DNA of 64,000 nucleotides, taken from contig PUQB01000512.1 of the NCBI GenBank assembly GCA_003024785.1, positions 62,001-126,000 of the forward strand, read 5' to 3'. Below the pieces are notes generated by a model. The model made no database searches, was not told the origin of the DNA, and worked only from the letters and a program-made list of their open reading frames with translations. The position numbers were made by a program, and so were the translations under genes. Of the stretch, positions 46,189-58,592 are shown piece after piece (position 1 is the stretch's first letter; each line of letters opens with the position of its first letter). The DNA comes from Selaginella tamariscina (lineage: Eukaryota > Streptophyta > Lycopodiopsida > Selaginellales > Selaginellaceae).

Positions 46189-46620
46189 ATGAAGCTGGAG
46201 ACGTCCAAATGCCTGTTGAAGCCAAACACAAGGGTGATTCTAGCACCAAAATGAATGAGCTCTACCCTCCGAGCCATGGGGTAACGATGCTAGCATTTAG
46301 AAAATCAAAAGCGGTGCCTTCTGCCAAACAAGGCTAGTCTTTGTGAGATTCTAAAGGAATATCGCGAGTTTGCAGGCAGTTTCGTGTTTGACGAGGCTTC
46401 AGGTTCTCTTGCAATTGAGCTGAATGATAGAGGAGTACCATTTGAAGATTCGGGAGGAGATTGATTTATGTGAGTTTTTTAAAGAGGAAACATGTCCCCA
46501 TGTTTTCTCTCCTGCAGTAGACTTATTGTACAAGTGTGACTTTGGGGAGGAGATCCTGCACTCGCTTCCATTTCTCATGAGCTCCACGATCGCTCTTTGT
46601 TCATTCAGCCAGCTCCTCCG
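46189..46620 (+). pseudogene. BAHD acyltransferase N-terminal fragment, copy C
   Basis: ATG at 46,189 opens MKLETSKCLLKPNTRVILAP, the usual BAHD start. After stops and shifts, SLCEILKEYREFAGSF and ASGSLAIELNDRGVPF (46,336-46,445) match the LxxxLxxxYPLAGR...GVxF region. Then REEIDLCEFFKEETCPHVF continues in another frame. The His-motif domain is missing downstream. The open frame at 46,424-46,861 continues past this point without recognisable family content. Confidence 0.6.
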
Positions 46621-48096
46621 TGCCAGGGAGAGGGCTGGAAGTGTTCATTTGTCTGGAAGAGCATGTTCTGAATGCTGTTGTCAATGCTTTCAAGAAGGAA
46701 CTCCTCTCAGATTGTTAATTGAACCAGTTATATCCTCAAAGGCATTTGCTTTCATCCAACAGTGGTTTAGGATTGTTAATATGTTGTTTAGTGTTTACCC
46801 TCTGATGTGCGCTAGCACTACAAGGAACGTTCAGCTGCTTGACACACGTATATTATTTTAGAGCAGACATAAGGATTTCCCACGTGTCTTGAACGTAGTA
46901 TTTATTTATTTTTTATTTAAGTTCGAAACAGGTATAGAGTACTTAGGTGCATTTTGTCACGTATATCCAAAAGATTAAGAGTAAATGAGTCAGCTCAGGT
47001 GTATAAATTTCGATTTAATTGACAGCAACACCAGTTGAATCCGATTATGTGACATGTGTACCCCAAAGATTAAGATTAAGAGTACGTGAGTCAACAATGC
47101 ATTTTGGGAGTCGGTACCTGCAGTCAACGTTTTATTAAATTTGCAATGGATCACGATCAGTAACCGGTGCTTCCAGCATGTGTTTTACAGGGGTTCTGAG
47201 TGGTGAGTTTAGCGTAAACAACTTACATGTAGTCAATGTAATTAAAATATCTAGAGAAAAGACTCCACTACCCGATCTTTGGCTTCTAATGCCTACCTAG
47301 TAAAGGTCAACCTCCTGAGCCGCTAACATGCCGAAAGAGTTTAAAATCTTTTGAGTCCAATTCATGGTGCAAGCCACGAGCAGAAGAGCTATGGGGTTTG
47401 CGTTAGACACCCAGAGAACAAGCAGAACAAAATAATTAAAAAAAAAGAAAAATCTGATTTAAACCTCTTTTGTAGGAATGCAACTCGCAAATTGCCATAG
47501 TAAGGCTTACGTGAGTCAATAGTTTTGTGAGTCTTTTGTCTAGATATTTATAATTACATTAACTACATGTATGTTGTTACACTAAGCTCACCACTCAGAA
47601 CCTCCACACCTGTAAAACGCACATGCTGAAAGCACCGGTTATCGATCGTGATCCATTGCACACTTAATAAAACGTTGACTGCAGGTAAAGGTCAACCTCC
47701 TGAGTTAGACACGCAGAGAACAAGCAGAGCGAAATAATTAAAAAGAAAAAAAAATCTAATTTAAATGGTAATCTAACAAATACAAGAAAGTGAAACCTCT
47801 TTGTAGGAATGCAACTGGCAAACTGAATACCATAGTAAGCGTGCAGTAGTTTACTGTTACGTTAGGTCACAAACCGGAGACGATGTAACACTTTGGCCAT
47901 GCGTTTGTAAACAGTGATTCTGTCTGACAGAAAAAAATCTTCCACCGTTATCAGAATTGATTTTTTTGCTTAGTACAATTCAGCTGACAAAAAATATTTT
48001 GTTATCTCTCCTGTCAAACTCATTTTTTACATTTTTCAAATTTTTTTATATTTATTTAATATAGTGAAAGTGAAGCTCGTGAGTGAGACTTTAAGA
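46621..48096. other. Intergenic DNA with a long inverted repeat and direct repeats
   Basis: No gene is supported. It contains the inverted repeat at 47,118-47,690 described separately and AT-rich flanks. 47,886-47,960 (GGCCATGCGTTTGTAAACAG) has the look of a plant hAT or MITE terminus, but no inverse partner was found to the right. Confidence 0.5.
47118..47790. repeat. ~150-bp inverted repeat plus ~100-bp direct repeat
   Basis: 47,119-47,270 (CTGCAGTCAACGTTTTATTAA...) is the inverse complement of 47,530-47,684 with about 85-90 percent identity by eye. In addition GTAAAGGTCAACCTCCTGAG (47,302 and 47,683) and GAGAACAAGCAGA...AAATAATTAAAAA (47,411 and 47,715) are direct repeats, continuing into TAGGAATGCAACT (47,475 and 47,805). 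The structure suggests a fold-back element or a duplicated-inverted MITE. Confidence 0.8.
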
Positions 48097-51000
48097 ATGG
48101 CGGACAGTGACATTGATGTGAGACAATATTGTGTATTCAGGAACAATGTTTACTATTGCAAACATTGTGATCACTACTATAGTAAACATTTTAGCCTCAA
48201 CAAGTGATCAAACACATCATGAAAACTCACCCATCTCTTAGAAAGAAATGTAAAGCTTCAGGAGTTGAAAAGAAGCTCGTTGTAGTGGTTTTAGCACCAA
48301 AGGAATATAACTCTTACATAAATGAGAAAAGGGGAACGGATTGCACGGCAAGAGGCATTGGCCCATTCTAGGGTTTCAAGAGCTGGACAAGAAGCCACAG
48401 CAATAGCGCTGATGCAGCAAGGGCGGTGGTGGCCAGGGAGGGAGTAGCAGCGTCTAAGGGTAGTGGCGGAAGAGAGGGAGATCCAGCAGCAATGGCGACG
48501 ACAGGCGGAACAAGGGCAGCGACAGGCAGGACATCGGCAGCAGCTCGACATGAGTAGCAGCGGCGGCAGGGGGACCAAGCTTGGCGGCTAGCAGGGCAGG
48601 GGTAGCTAGCGAAGCAGCCGTAGCCAGAACAGGTCAAGCTGTAGAGGGTCTAGCGATGCCTCTGGCGGAGCATAGGTGGTGGCTCCCAAAGGAGGGGCTA
48701 GAAGGAGTGGACGCCGGGAAACAAGAGGTAGGGGGGGGTCGAGCATCATCAGGAGAAGAGATGATAGGGGTAGGGATTGAAGGGCGAGGCGGCTCAGCTG
48801 GGTCTTCATCCTCGAGACCACCAACTCCAATTTTTGATGGGAGTGAGCTTCTAGGGTCCAGCTCCACGAGCCCACCAAGCAGCCCAAGACGAGGATCAAT
48901 CCATTTCTAAGTGCCTGACTGGAGCGACCGAGATGCATGGCAATTTATGGATCTCCTTGATGATCAGGAGCTTCGCCAGAAGTTCCAGGTTATTCGAGAG
49001 GAGCAGGCCCAGCCGGTTTGGATGATCTCTCTGAGATCTTCAACCGCTTCCAAGGGTTCAACCGAGTCACCCAGCAAAACCAAGTCATTGACAACCGGGT
49101 CTAACTTCAATGTTGGTGCATCATCCTCTCCAACTCACAGACGGAGAAACTCGCCTGGAGCTGCTGCCACATCATATCGGGCTGGTTTGACCCCCGCGCA
49201 TGCACCACCTTGGTAAAGCTTTTAGAAAAAAGCTGGCAGAGTGGGCCTTTCGTACAGGTGTTCCTTTCAATGTTTTCAGTGATCCCCTACTCCAGGAGGC
49301 TCAAGACTTAACAATCATACCCGGCTTCCCCGGCTACAAGGTTCCAACCGTCAACATGCTTTGCAATGAACTGCTGGAGGAAGTGTATAGTGATGCGATG
49401 CATGAGCTGGAAGCTGCTATCACTGAGGCTAGAAGCTCCTCTTTTCCTCGACCTCTGTCTGTTGTTACAGACGGTTGGAAAAATGTGAACTCCGAGCATG
49501 TGGTTAACATCATGCTTGTTGATGCATCTCAGTCTCGGATTTTTTCTACACTAGCATTAACACGGAGAACACAACAAGTAAGCTTTATTTTATCTTTTCA
49601 GCTCAGCTAAGCTTTGTTTTATGTCATGAGGTGAAGCTCTTGTAGAGCTTCTCTCGAAAGAGATCGATGCCGTGTGTAACCGGTTTTCTGGAGAGCGATC
49701 TACCCCCGCTGAAGGTCCTTTCAATAATCATGGACAACGCAGCGAATATGAGGAAGTGTGGAGCCTTGTTGGAGAACTTGTATCGCAGCCAGGGGCAGCT
49801 GTTCTGGAGCATTGGCTGTCAATGCCATGCATTCAACCTCATTCTCACCTCCTGGTGTAAGTTGAAGTTCATCCAGAAGTGGTTGGTGCAAGCAAGTATT
49901 GTGATGTTTGTGAGGAATCATGGACGGGTGTTGAGGCTTTTCCGGACCGGAACCTTGCGAAAGGTTGCAGGAAGGAGTTGATTCGGCCATGTACAACAAG
50001 GTAAATAAGCTCCTGCTTTAATAGTTATTATTTACTTATTATTATTTATTATTATTAACTCATTATTCATTATTTATTATTATTTATTTTATTATTAATA
50101 GTGATTTATTTTTAAGGTTTGCCACGAACTTCTTGATGCTTTGAACGGTTGTTGGAGGTTAAGGAAACGGTTCTGGGGATTTTTGAGGAACCGGAGTACA
50201 AGAGTGGCTGTGTACTCAAAGCTCAACGTTGAAGCAACAAGCAAAGGAGCTTGAAGAGGCTGTTTTTGGAGCTGAATTCTGGACATGGATTGCACAGATC
50301 AGGAGCTTCTAAAACCAGTCTTCTTCACCATACGTGAGTTCGATAGAATTTGGAGTTCCATAGGGTTTGTTTGGCAAGCCTGGAGCAACATCAGAGCAGC
50401 AACCCAAGCAGCAGCAGGTTTTAGCTCCAGACAACAAGAGGTTCTTCTCCAAATTGTAGAGGAACGGGAGAGAGACTTCAAGGGCTGCAGCTTGTTTGCA
50501 GCAGCTCACTGTCTCAATCCTTGCATGCGACCGAGTAAGCCAGCTTTCAGGAGATGAGAATCTCGAGATGTTATACGAGCAACTGTATGAGGTCGCTGAG
50601 CAGTTCTGCAAGCCTGGAACAGAGGATCATTTCACCTTCACAACTCAGTTCAGGGACTATGTCGATTCACCAATGCTTTTAAAGGGAAGCGTGGCCGACA
50701 TAGAGCTTTCCAGTGCTGCCAGGTGCGATGTGAATCCTTTCAACGTGTGGTCAACCTCTGGAGCAATTTGCAAACATGCAAGACAGCTGCGAGATGTTGC
50801 CTGCTCGATTCTGGGATGGCAGCTTCAAATTCCTCAGCTGAAAGAAACTTCAGCGCAATAAAGAACGTCCAGACTGTTAAACAAAAGTAATATTTGTTTT
50901 TTTTTTTATTTTATATTTCAGAGCTGCTTAGCTGATTTTTTATATGGATTTATATAGGTTGACGGAAGATCGCGTGAAGAAGTTAGTTTATATCTACTAC

Positions 51001-51480
51001 AATAGCCGCATGAAGAGGCCAGCAACTTCTGTGGATCATGGAACCGTGAAGCAATTGTTCCCATCGAGCACATCATCGTCTCAGGCTCAGCAGGTAGATC
51101 CAGATGCGGATCAAGTTGAAGCTCAACTTGATGAAGAAGCGGATGATGAAGAGAATAGTGGCTACACTCGCTTGTAAGTTTGCTAAAATTCCAGGTTACT
51201 TGTATTGATATGTTCTTCTTTTTCTTTTCAGCGGGGAAGATGATGCTTTGATCCCTGAGGAGTGGGAGGAAAGCGATTTTGAAGGTGATGATTTATCAAG
51301 GAACAGGAAGTACAAGTCACTTTCTAAGATTTGGAGCCGGAGCCTCGACCAGAGGAGCAACTATTGAAGAACTTGAGCCAGAGCTGCCTCATGCAATAGT
51401 AGAACCTGAAGCTCCATAGGAACAACCTAAACAAAACCCGAGGTTGAGACGGTCCACAAGGCCATCTAGAAAACGTAGGC
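48097..51480 (+). CDS. hAT-family transposase gene, multi-exon and frame-broken
   Basis: ATG 48,097 opens MADSDIDVRQYCVFRNNVYY and a BED-type zinc finger (CKHCDHYYSKHF, then IKHIMKTH after a one-base shift). A Gly/Ser/Ala-rich low-complexity segment spans 48,360-49,190. The DUF659-like domain follows: AEWAFRTGVPFNVFSDPLL (49,235), YKVPTVNMLCNELLEEVY, VVTDGWKNVNSEHVV (49,465). The core continues with SIIMDNAANMRKCGALLENL and CQCHAFNLIL (49,720-49,850), and LYEQLYEVAEQFC (50,570). The C-terminal dimerisation region has NPFNVWSTSGAIC (50,735) and SSAERNFSAIKNVQ (50,840). RVKKLVYIYYNSR (50,975) and an acidic tail end the protein. At least one intron carries an ATT microsatellite (49,998-50,117). 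Terminal repeats were not located. Transposition by the hAT DDE-fold mechanism is family knowledge. Confidence 0.82.
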
Positions 51481-52137
51481 TTTCCTAACATGTTTTAATT
51501 TCATTTATAATTTAATTATTAAAACTTTATTCAATTATCCTTTACAGAATATAATAAAAAATCTAATATAAATAAAATATTCTATAATAGATTAATGCTA
51601 ATATGATATCAAATTTACTTTCAGACCACTGTACAACAGCAAATTTAATTACAACTTGCTGGTCCAGAAAAAGCAAGCGTCAATAACCTGGTGATGTCCA
51701 CCAATTCCCAATGCAAATCCTCCGTAGCTGAGAGAAGGCATTAGGAAAATGCAAACCTAACGTTTGTAGAGAGGTGCATCAGGGTTTGCTCAAATGGTAC
51801 TCTTCTATCACAAAGACTGCCTTGATTTTGGGCCGCGTATGATTTTCTTTTGTAAATTATCTTCTAATGTTTTGTTTATTTAGTTTAGGAAGCAGAGGGA
51901 AGATTTTATATATAAATAATAAAGCAATCACATGGTTCCTTAAAAACCAAAAAACCGATGGTTGGAGTGTAGCCAGCACGAGACGTGTTGACAAAAATAG
52001 CTGGATTTTTGTTGGAAAAATGCATGATACCACAACAAGCTGAAATCAGACTATGCAGACACGGCTGCCCTAAGAGCATGCATGGGCATTTTGAAAGACA
52101 TTATTATGAAAAGGGAAACTTGTTCAACAGCTATGTA
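51481..52137. other. AT-rich intergenic DNA between hAT and UGT genes
   Basis: No gene. Contains A/T runs at 51,500-51,620 and a more mixed segment at 51,650-51,840. It includes the 3' flank of the minus-strand UGT. Confidence 0.6.
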
Positions 52138-53590
52138 TTACTTAAGGATGAAAGCTTCAAGTTCGTTGTAGCTTGCCTTGAAAGACTCCCTTGCATGTTC
52201 CTTGAGCTCCTTGGCTCGAAGCCTCACCTCAGCATCTTCCATCACCGCCTTGACAGCCTTCTCAATATGCTCCTTGGATACATTTTCAAAATCAGTGCCT
52301 ACTTTGAGCCTGTCAACGACCATCCTACGTATCATCCTTTGGTCAGACCAGAATGGCATGCATACCAATGGTATCCCAGAACTAATGCTCTCCAATGTAG
52401 AGTTCCATCCTGCATGTGTGAAGAAGGCGGCAGTGGCAGAGTGAGAAAGAATGCGCAACTGTGGGGCAAATCTCTTTGTCACAAAGCCTTTTTGCCTTTG
52501 AACGCGCTCCAAATATCCCTGTGGTAAGGCCTCAAAAGGGTCTGTAGTTCCTTCCCCATCTAATGCATGCAGAACCCAGAGAAAACCGTATCCACTGGCA
52601 TCCATTCCCAGTGCAATTTCCCTCACTTGTGCAGCACTGGGTTTGGCAAAGCTACCAAAGGAAATGTACACAACCGATTTTTCTGGCTGCCTGTTCAACC
52701 ACAAGATGCATTCCTCTTCTCCTCCTTGTGGGTTCATCTTCTGCAGCAAGTCGGCGTCGTCTGCAAAGTATGAATCCACCAGCAAGGGACCCACAGGCAG
52801 GAAGGGCACTCCGTTGGGATTCACCTCCTTGCAAACAGCCGCAGCACATGCCTCAGGCTCCAGAGCTTGGAAAGTGTTGCACACAATGCCTGCAGACTCG
52901 TGGTTTCGCACAATGTTGCTCACAATCACATCCACAACACTTGAATCCGTGGTGTCTTGCAGGAGGCTGTTGACGTCGTCTGGGTGGATTGGATGCATCC
53001 CTGGAATGCAGATTGGCTCAAGGTCCTCTGGCTTGATGCCATTTTCTGGTTTGAGAGAAGTGCGTATTGGAAGTGCACCTTGTGCGTGTATAACTTTGAG
53101 GTACAGGTCCAACACCAGATTCTCAGCTGGTCCCGGATACATGGTCACTCTTGGAAATCCCCAGCTCATTAGCAACATCTTGCACCCATGAGCACCCGTC
53201 ACTCACAATGCAAACTTTCCCACTCCCAGTCCCACTCCCTTGTTGCATCATACCAGATAGTAGCATCTTCAGCTCTTGCCTTGCTCCTGCACCATCTTTA
53301 TGCCCCAAGTGCTCACCACCCAATCCATAAGCTCATAAGAATCATGACCAGAGTTACATAGCAAATGTGATGGAGGGGAGCATTGAGTTGAGAGCTGCAA
53401 GATTGATCTTGCTGGTGCAGCCACGGAGTCGAACCTGGTTGCGAATTTGCTGCATCCTGTGCTCAAACACAACCATGGTAACTAGGAATTTTGTTTTCTT
53501 CAGTGTTGCTAGCTTATGTGCCAGCATCAAGATGGTATGAGATGCCCTTGGGCATTGAAAGAGAAACAAAACCACATGGTCCATGACCAC
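52138..53590 (-). CDS. Plant family-1 UDP-glycosyltransferase (C-terminal 354 codons intact, N-terminus frame-broken)
   Basis: A cytosolic enzyme transferring sugar from UDP-sugar to a small acceptor. The C-terminal frame 53,202-52,138 is uninterrupted. KSVVYISFGSFAKPSAAQ (about 52,640) is followed by the PSPG box from RFAPQLRILSHSATAAFFTH to GWNSTLESISSGIPLVCMPF and WSDQ (52,350-52,480). The terminal Gln of the box is the residue commonly linked to UDP-glucose use, and HAGWNS contains the catalytic-loop His equivalent. The first residue of the box is not Trp (RFAPQ), which is unusual. The N-terminus starts near 53,584 (MDHVVLFLF, then NAQGHLIP and MLAHKLATLKK) but needs at least three frame changes to join GKVCIVSDGCSWVQDVANEL. 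A length of about 460-480 residues would be normal. Whether it is a pseudogene or mis-assembled is unclear. Confidence 0.87.
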
Positions 53591-56500
53591 ACCAGAAATT
53601 CTAGGCTACTTAAATTAGTATCAATGCACATGCGCTTATATAGAAATGCCTCTACTCTGTGAAATCTGTGATAGGCTGAATACATTTCCATGGAAACGTT
53701 TTTCTCGTGAGCCTGTTGCTTGAGCACGCTGTCACCTGGCAAAATATGCTGTCCAACCTGGCGGCCAATAAGGTGCAAGTATACTAAGTTATGTTGGTGC
53801 CTTAAGTGTACATTTCTTAGTTTCTTTTACAAATAATACTTTTGTGAATCATATGTGATTGAGACTATTTCATTTTTAAATAAACATGCCAGGCCTCATC
53901 CCAATTGATTAACATGGTATAAGAACAGGTTAATTAAGGCACATATTATTGAATTTTTATTTATTGGGCGTAGTGTTGGCCGATTAAGTAGATCGTACGA
54001 GAGAGATGCTCTCATCATCTTCTTTGATTAACGAATTAAAGGTTTTTAACGACAATAGTTTTTTTAAATGGAATGAGTGTGTAATATTTTAATTTATGAG
54101 ATGGGATTGTGATTTATTGTATTAGAAAAAAGAAATAACCTTTTAATACAACATATTATTTTAAAAACAACCAAATAATGATGGTTATAAGAGTGGATGA
54201 CTTAAATTTAAAAGTTATAGATGCTTTCATGTTGATGTTGAGAAAGATGTTGTAATGAATTGGACAAATATGTGTGAAATAATAGGTACTCAAGTTACAT
54301 AGGAAGTTACTATTATTTATCAAAAAGAAAGAGTTGTATATCATGGAGCAACAATAAAATGATATGGTAGAATAATTTGTTACATCTTTGAAGTATAAAG
54401 TTACAAAGATTCAATAATCTCAATACAGAAATTACATAGGATGAGTTTACAATTGAAATATCATTTGTGTATGTTACGGAATAACATTTGAAACATAAAA
54501 AGCTATTGAATGAACTTTAATAATTTGAAAAGTCAATGAGTATATCTTGTTTAGTACTGAGTGTGGTTTGTCAATGATGACTTGAAACTCACAAGGAATA
54601 CAGGAGCATCTTGAATATAAGGATGTTTACAATCAACATGGCCAACTTCACATGATGATGAATGCAAGTAATTAGTTTAAAGGTCGTGAATTTAACTTGT
54701 GTTGTAAAACTTGTAAGAATGTGAGATACATAAATAAGAATTATCGTATAAAGCAACAATGAAGAAAGGTTCGTTAATTAGACTTTTCAATATGCTTCTT
54801 TTTTAAAATAAAAATTATATAGACGTCAAACTCGTGTTTTATGCTCTCTTATTAGATTATGTTGCAAGTAACCATCCAACTTACATAAGTTAATAGTTAT
54901 AAGTTGCACATAATATTTTAATAATTTATTCATTATTAAAATATTATGTGCATATGATTTCATAGGGATCAAACATGGGTTAACAAATGTCAATTGACTA
55001 GATTTATTTAAATAAGTTTTAAATATACTCATTTACATTTTAAATATGCTATAACATTAATAATACTTTAATATATATATGTATATATACTTATATATAA
55101 ACAGTATTAGAATTTAAAACATACCATCTAGGTATATATATTACATGTTATATATACGTAGCAATAGTGACATATAATCATATTAAAATATGAATTTGTA
55201 ATTAATGATAACATAACGTATTAAGATACATCTAAATAGTGATATACATAAATAATAATCATTATTTTTACTTAGTGATACGCATATAGTCTTGAAGTAC
55301 ATTTAAATAATGATATACAACCATATATTATCAAATTATTAATTTTTAAATAATGTTACACATATATGAAGATACATCTAAATAATGAGAATACAATATA
55401 TTAATTTATTAAATAATGATATATAAATATAGTCTTAAGAAATAATGACCTTGAGATACATCAAAATAGTGCGATATAACCATATAAAATTATTAAATTT
55501 TGAAATAGTACACATCCAAAAAGGTGATATACATGTATAATTTACATGAAAATAATAAGGTACAAACTTAAAGATACACAATTGGACCTTACATTTCTAA
55601 CATACAGGAAAAAGTATATCTTAGTTGAGAAAATACGTCAAAAACCTATGTCTTATCTCCGACAATACGTTCCTTATATATTCTCAACAAACCAGGTTCT
55701 TGTGTTAGCTCGGGATATCAATAACGTGGGAAAGGTTAGAGCATCTTCAACAGCAGTACACGATGAGTTTGGAATAAGCCAAGTGGGGCGATGGCTGTGA
55801 TCAGCAACACCTCGAAAGGACAGAAGAGCAGATTTTGCGAACAAAGACAGAAACATTGAAAACACTTTGTCAAAGACTATTCGACATTAGGTAGGGCTAT
55901 GTTGGTAGAGTTAAAAGAATGCAACTTAAAAAACAAGGATCATTAGTCTCATGGTATTATACAAGAGGAGATAACAAATGTTGGAAATAATAAGTCCGAC
56001 ATCTATCGGGTGGAACGAATGTAAGGAGTAAATATAATATAATACATTCTTATTATGCTTATAATAAGTTTATTTTGTGTGTCCTGTGTACGTAGTTTAT
56101 GATTAAATTAAGTTAGTTCAAAAACTCATTAGGTTAAGAATAATAATGAATAAACTGGATTAAGAATTCAACTAAAGAAAAATTGACTAAGTTAATGATA
56201 ATAATTGAGGGTTAAACTCATCAAATTGAATTAAATTTAAGCATAAGTAAGTTTAAGAGTAAATTCATTAAGTTAAAATCATTTAAAAAATGTTATTAAT
56301 ATATTATTATTTAAAAAATAAATTTACTAAGTTAAAAATAACATTTAAATAATAAATTTTAAATTGTATATATTATGTGTGTCATGGACGTCCTCTTGTC
56401 AACAATTATCCTAAACTTACTTTATCTAATGGTTCGTTTTTAAAGGTGATATTTTAAGAATAACAATTGGGTTAAGTATATAACTTCAAAAATAAATTTA

Positions 56501-56890
56501 TTAGTTAAATTAATAATTAAATTATTAGTTATTAATAATTAAGCACAAACATGATTTTGTAAGATCTATGTGTACGGCTGCATGTGCACATATTATTATT
56601 AGTATAGTGGATTTTAATAGCCGTTGGATTGGATTCAATATGGCTGCATGTGCACATAATTTATTAGCATAGTGGAATTTTGATAACTGTCGGATTGGAT
56701 TCAATATGGACTATTCGCTTTGTATATAAGTTAGGGTTTCTGAACTATGGAGATACACATTTATATATTCCGAGCTCTCAAATTGGTGGAGGTGAGGGGC
56801 ACCTCTAATTGTCCCTACAGAGTGTGTCTTTTTATCAATTTTTTTATCTTCTTAGGTCTAGCTTTTCCATGTTTAAATTTATTCCTTTTT
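53591..56890. other. AT-rich intergenic DNA, no supported gene
   Basis: More than 3 kb of AT-rich sequence. A decayed protein-like stretch at 54,190-54,640 is not recognised. An 84-codon open frame at 55,546-55,800 has no family resemblance. 56,100-56,350 contains inverse-complement relatives of the AT tandem units at 36.6-37.1 kb. Confidence 0.55.
56576..56708. repeat. Tandem duplication, ~66-bp period
   Basis: Two adjacent copies of GGCTGCATGTGCACATA...GGATTGGATTCAATATGG, starting near 56,576 and 56,641, with a few substitutions and a short gap. Confidence 0.85.
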
Positions 56891-56919
56891 TATAAATTTT
56901 ATCTTTTTCTTTGTTCATG

Positions 56920-57830
56920 AATCCACAACATGCAAATTCCTTGTCTATGGAGCAGTTACTCATGTAGTTATTGGATGCCATGAGTATGCAACTGAACAAT
57001 TATTCTCAGCTAATGGCAACATTCATAGTCCAGGGTACTCCTCCTACTCATGTTGCAACCCCTGTGTCGACCGGATTTCTTTTGCGGAAATCCTGGAGAT
57101 GATGTGTACCACATTAGTTTGACCACTTCACTGTGGTTGCCACATATCATTCGTGGGATGGTGCTCAGTGTTTGAGCGAGTTTTCCTACTTGTCTTTAAG
57201 GGACGGCGTTGCAGTGGTACAATGGTCTGGATGTTGCAACTCGTGGAGATTAAAATATTCTTCCAGAGATTTTCAAACGTGCATTTGGGCATGCGGACGA
57301 CTGTGATGATGCTTTTTAGCAGTTGCATTGTATTTGTCAGGAGCCATCTGAGTCGGTGATGTAATTTGGTATTCGCTTCGAAGCCTTTTGTTACGTGCAA
57401 AACCTAACATGCTGGAACGCATCAAGTTAGGTATGTTGTGGCCAACACTTCTTCAAGACCTTGTGTGGCTTGTGCAGCACTAGCTCCAGTGACTCTTGAC
57501 GATGCTTTGAGGCTGACACAACGATATGAGTCGTCACCTCTCCCACTTGCGCCTTCACCTGCTCTCGTTCCACTTCATGTTGGGGATGGACCTACTCCAA
57601 TGGAGGTTGAGGCTATTGCTGCTTGTGTACCAGCACAAGGTGGGACTCGTGGACGAAGATGTGGACGTGTAGTTCGTTGTTGGGCGTGTGATGAAGTTGG
57701 ACATACATATCGGCGCTATTAACGGTTTCCTGATTGGCGTCCCCCATTTATAGGATAGAGGCCATGGCGTCAACAACATCTGATTGGTTTGCTGCAGTGA
57801 AAGGTTGTGATGCAGTGGATCTTTCGTGCG
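56920..57830 (+). pseudogene. Decayed retrotransposon gag fragment
   Basis: Starts near 56,920 with MNPQHANSLSMEQLL and, after many stops, reaches an open frame at 57,438-57,722. That frame contains LDDALRLTQRYESS and PMEVEAIAA, followed by CWACDEVGHTYRRY, a CCHC zinc knuckle whose last Cys is Tyr. This is the capsid-to-nucleocapsid part of a Ty3/gypsy gag, different from the two chromovirus copies. It lies immediately left of gypsy copy 2 and is probably truncated by it. Confidence 0.6.
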
Positions 57831-57969
57831 AATAAATTAGTGACCCCTCCGTCTTTCTTTTGGGAGTATCATCAAGGGGTTCACTCAGCACCAAATTATC
57901 CGGTTTTTACTTTTTAAGCTTGATTTAATCACACGCCATGTCCTGTTTCCTTTTAGTGTTGGTAGATAC

Positions 57970-58493
57970 TGTCACAACCCGATACAAGATACAGGATGCA
58001 TGATGCAGAATACAGGATATGGGTTACAGGATATGCCTGCAGGATATTCCTACAAGATATACCTACAGGATATTCCTACAGGATATGCCTATAGGATATG
58101 CCTAGAGGATAAGGGTCACTATTCTTAGCTCATGACTAGATTAGACTCATGACTAGATTAGCTTGGAGTTGTGAACATAAAAGCTCCGACCTAATTATTG
58201 TACAATCAGTTACTATCAACACCAGTCTTTCTATGATCATTCTTGTTCTTGTCTTGTTCGTGTCTTGCTCCTTGCCTCCTGCTCTTGTCTTGCTCTTGGA
58301 TCCTGTCTAGTTCCTATCTTGTTCCTGGATCTTGTCCTGCGCTTTCCTGTCTTGCTCCCGGATCCTGTCCTGCTCCTGGATCCGTCCTGTTCCTGTTCCT
58401 AGTTCCTGTCCTGCTCTCGGTTCTGTTCCTGAGTCAAGCCTTCCTGTTCTCGGAATCCTACTCGTTTTCTGGTTCCTGGATCATGGCTTAACA
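57970..58493 (+). repeat. 5' LTR of gypsy copy 2
   Basis: 524 bp from TGTCACAACCC to CTTAACA, with the same ACAGGATATGCCT-like tandem units and pyrimidine-rich CCTGTCTTGCTCC-type repeats in its second half. GTTTGATAGTAACTG follows and should contain the primer site, but it does not match the initiator-Met tRNA. Confidence 0.9.
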
Positions 58494-58592
58494 GTTTGAT
58501 AGTAACTGCTTTCATAGCTCTCCGTTTCCCAGCTACTTTTTTTTCCTTGATTCTTTTCCTTCATTTTTCTCCTTTCTTTCTTTCATAAAATC

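Noticed and set aside
48291..48938. Minus-strand Cys/Pro/Leu-rich open frames
   Set aside because: Antisense to the GC-rich low-complexity part of the hAT gene; composition alone keeps them open.
52178..53191. Plus-strand open frames up to 182 codons opposite the UGT
   Set aside because: Shadows of the PSPG-containing minus-strand gene, which explains the codon pattern.
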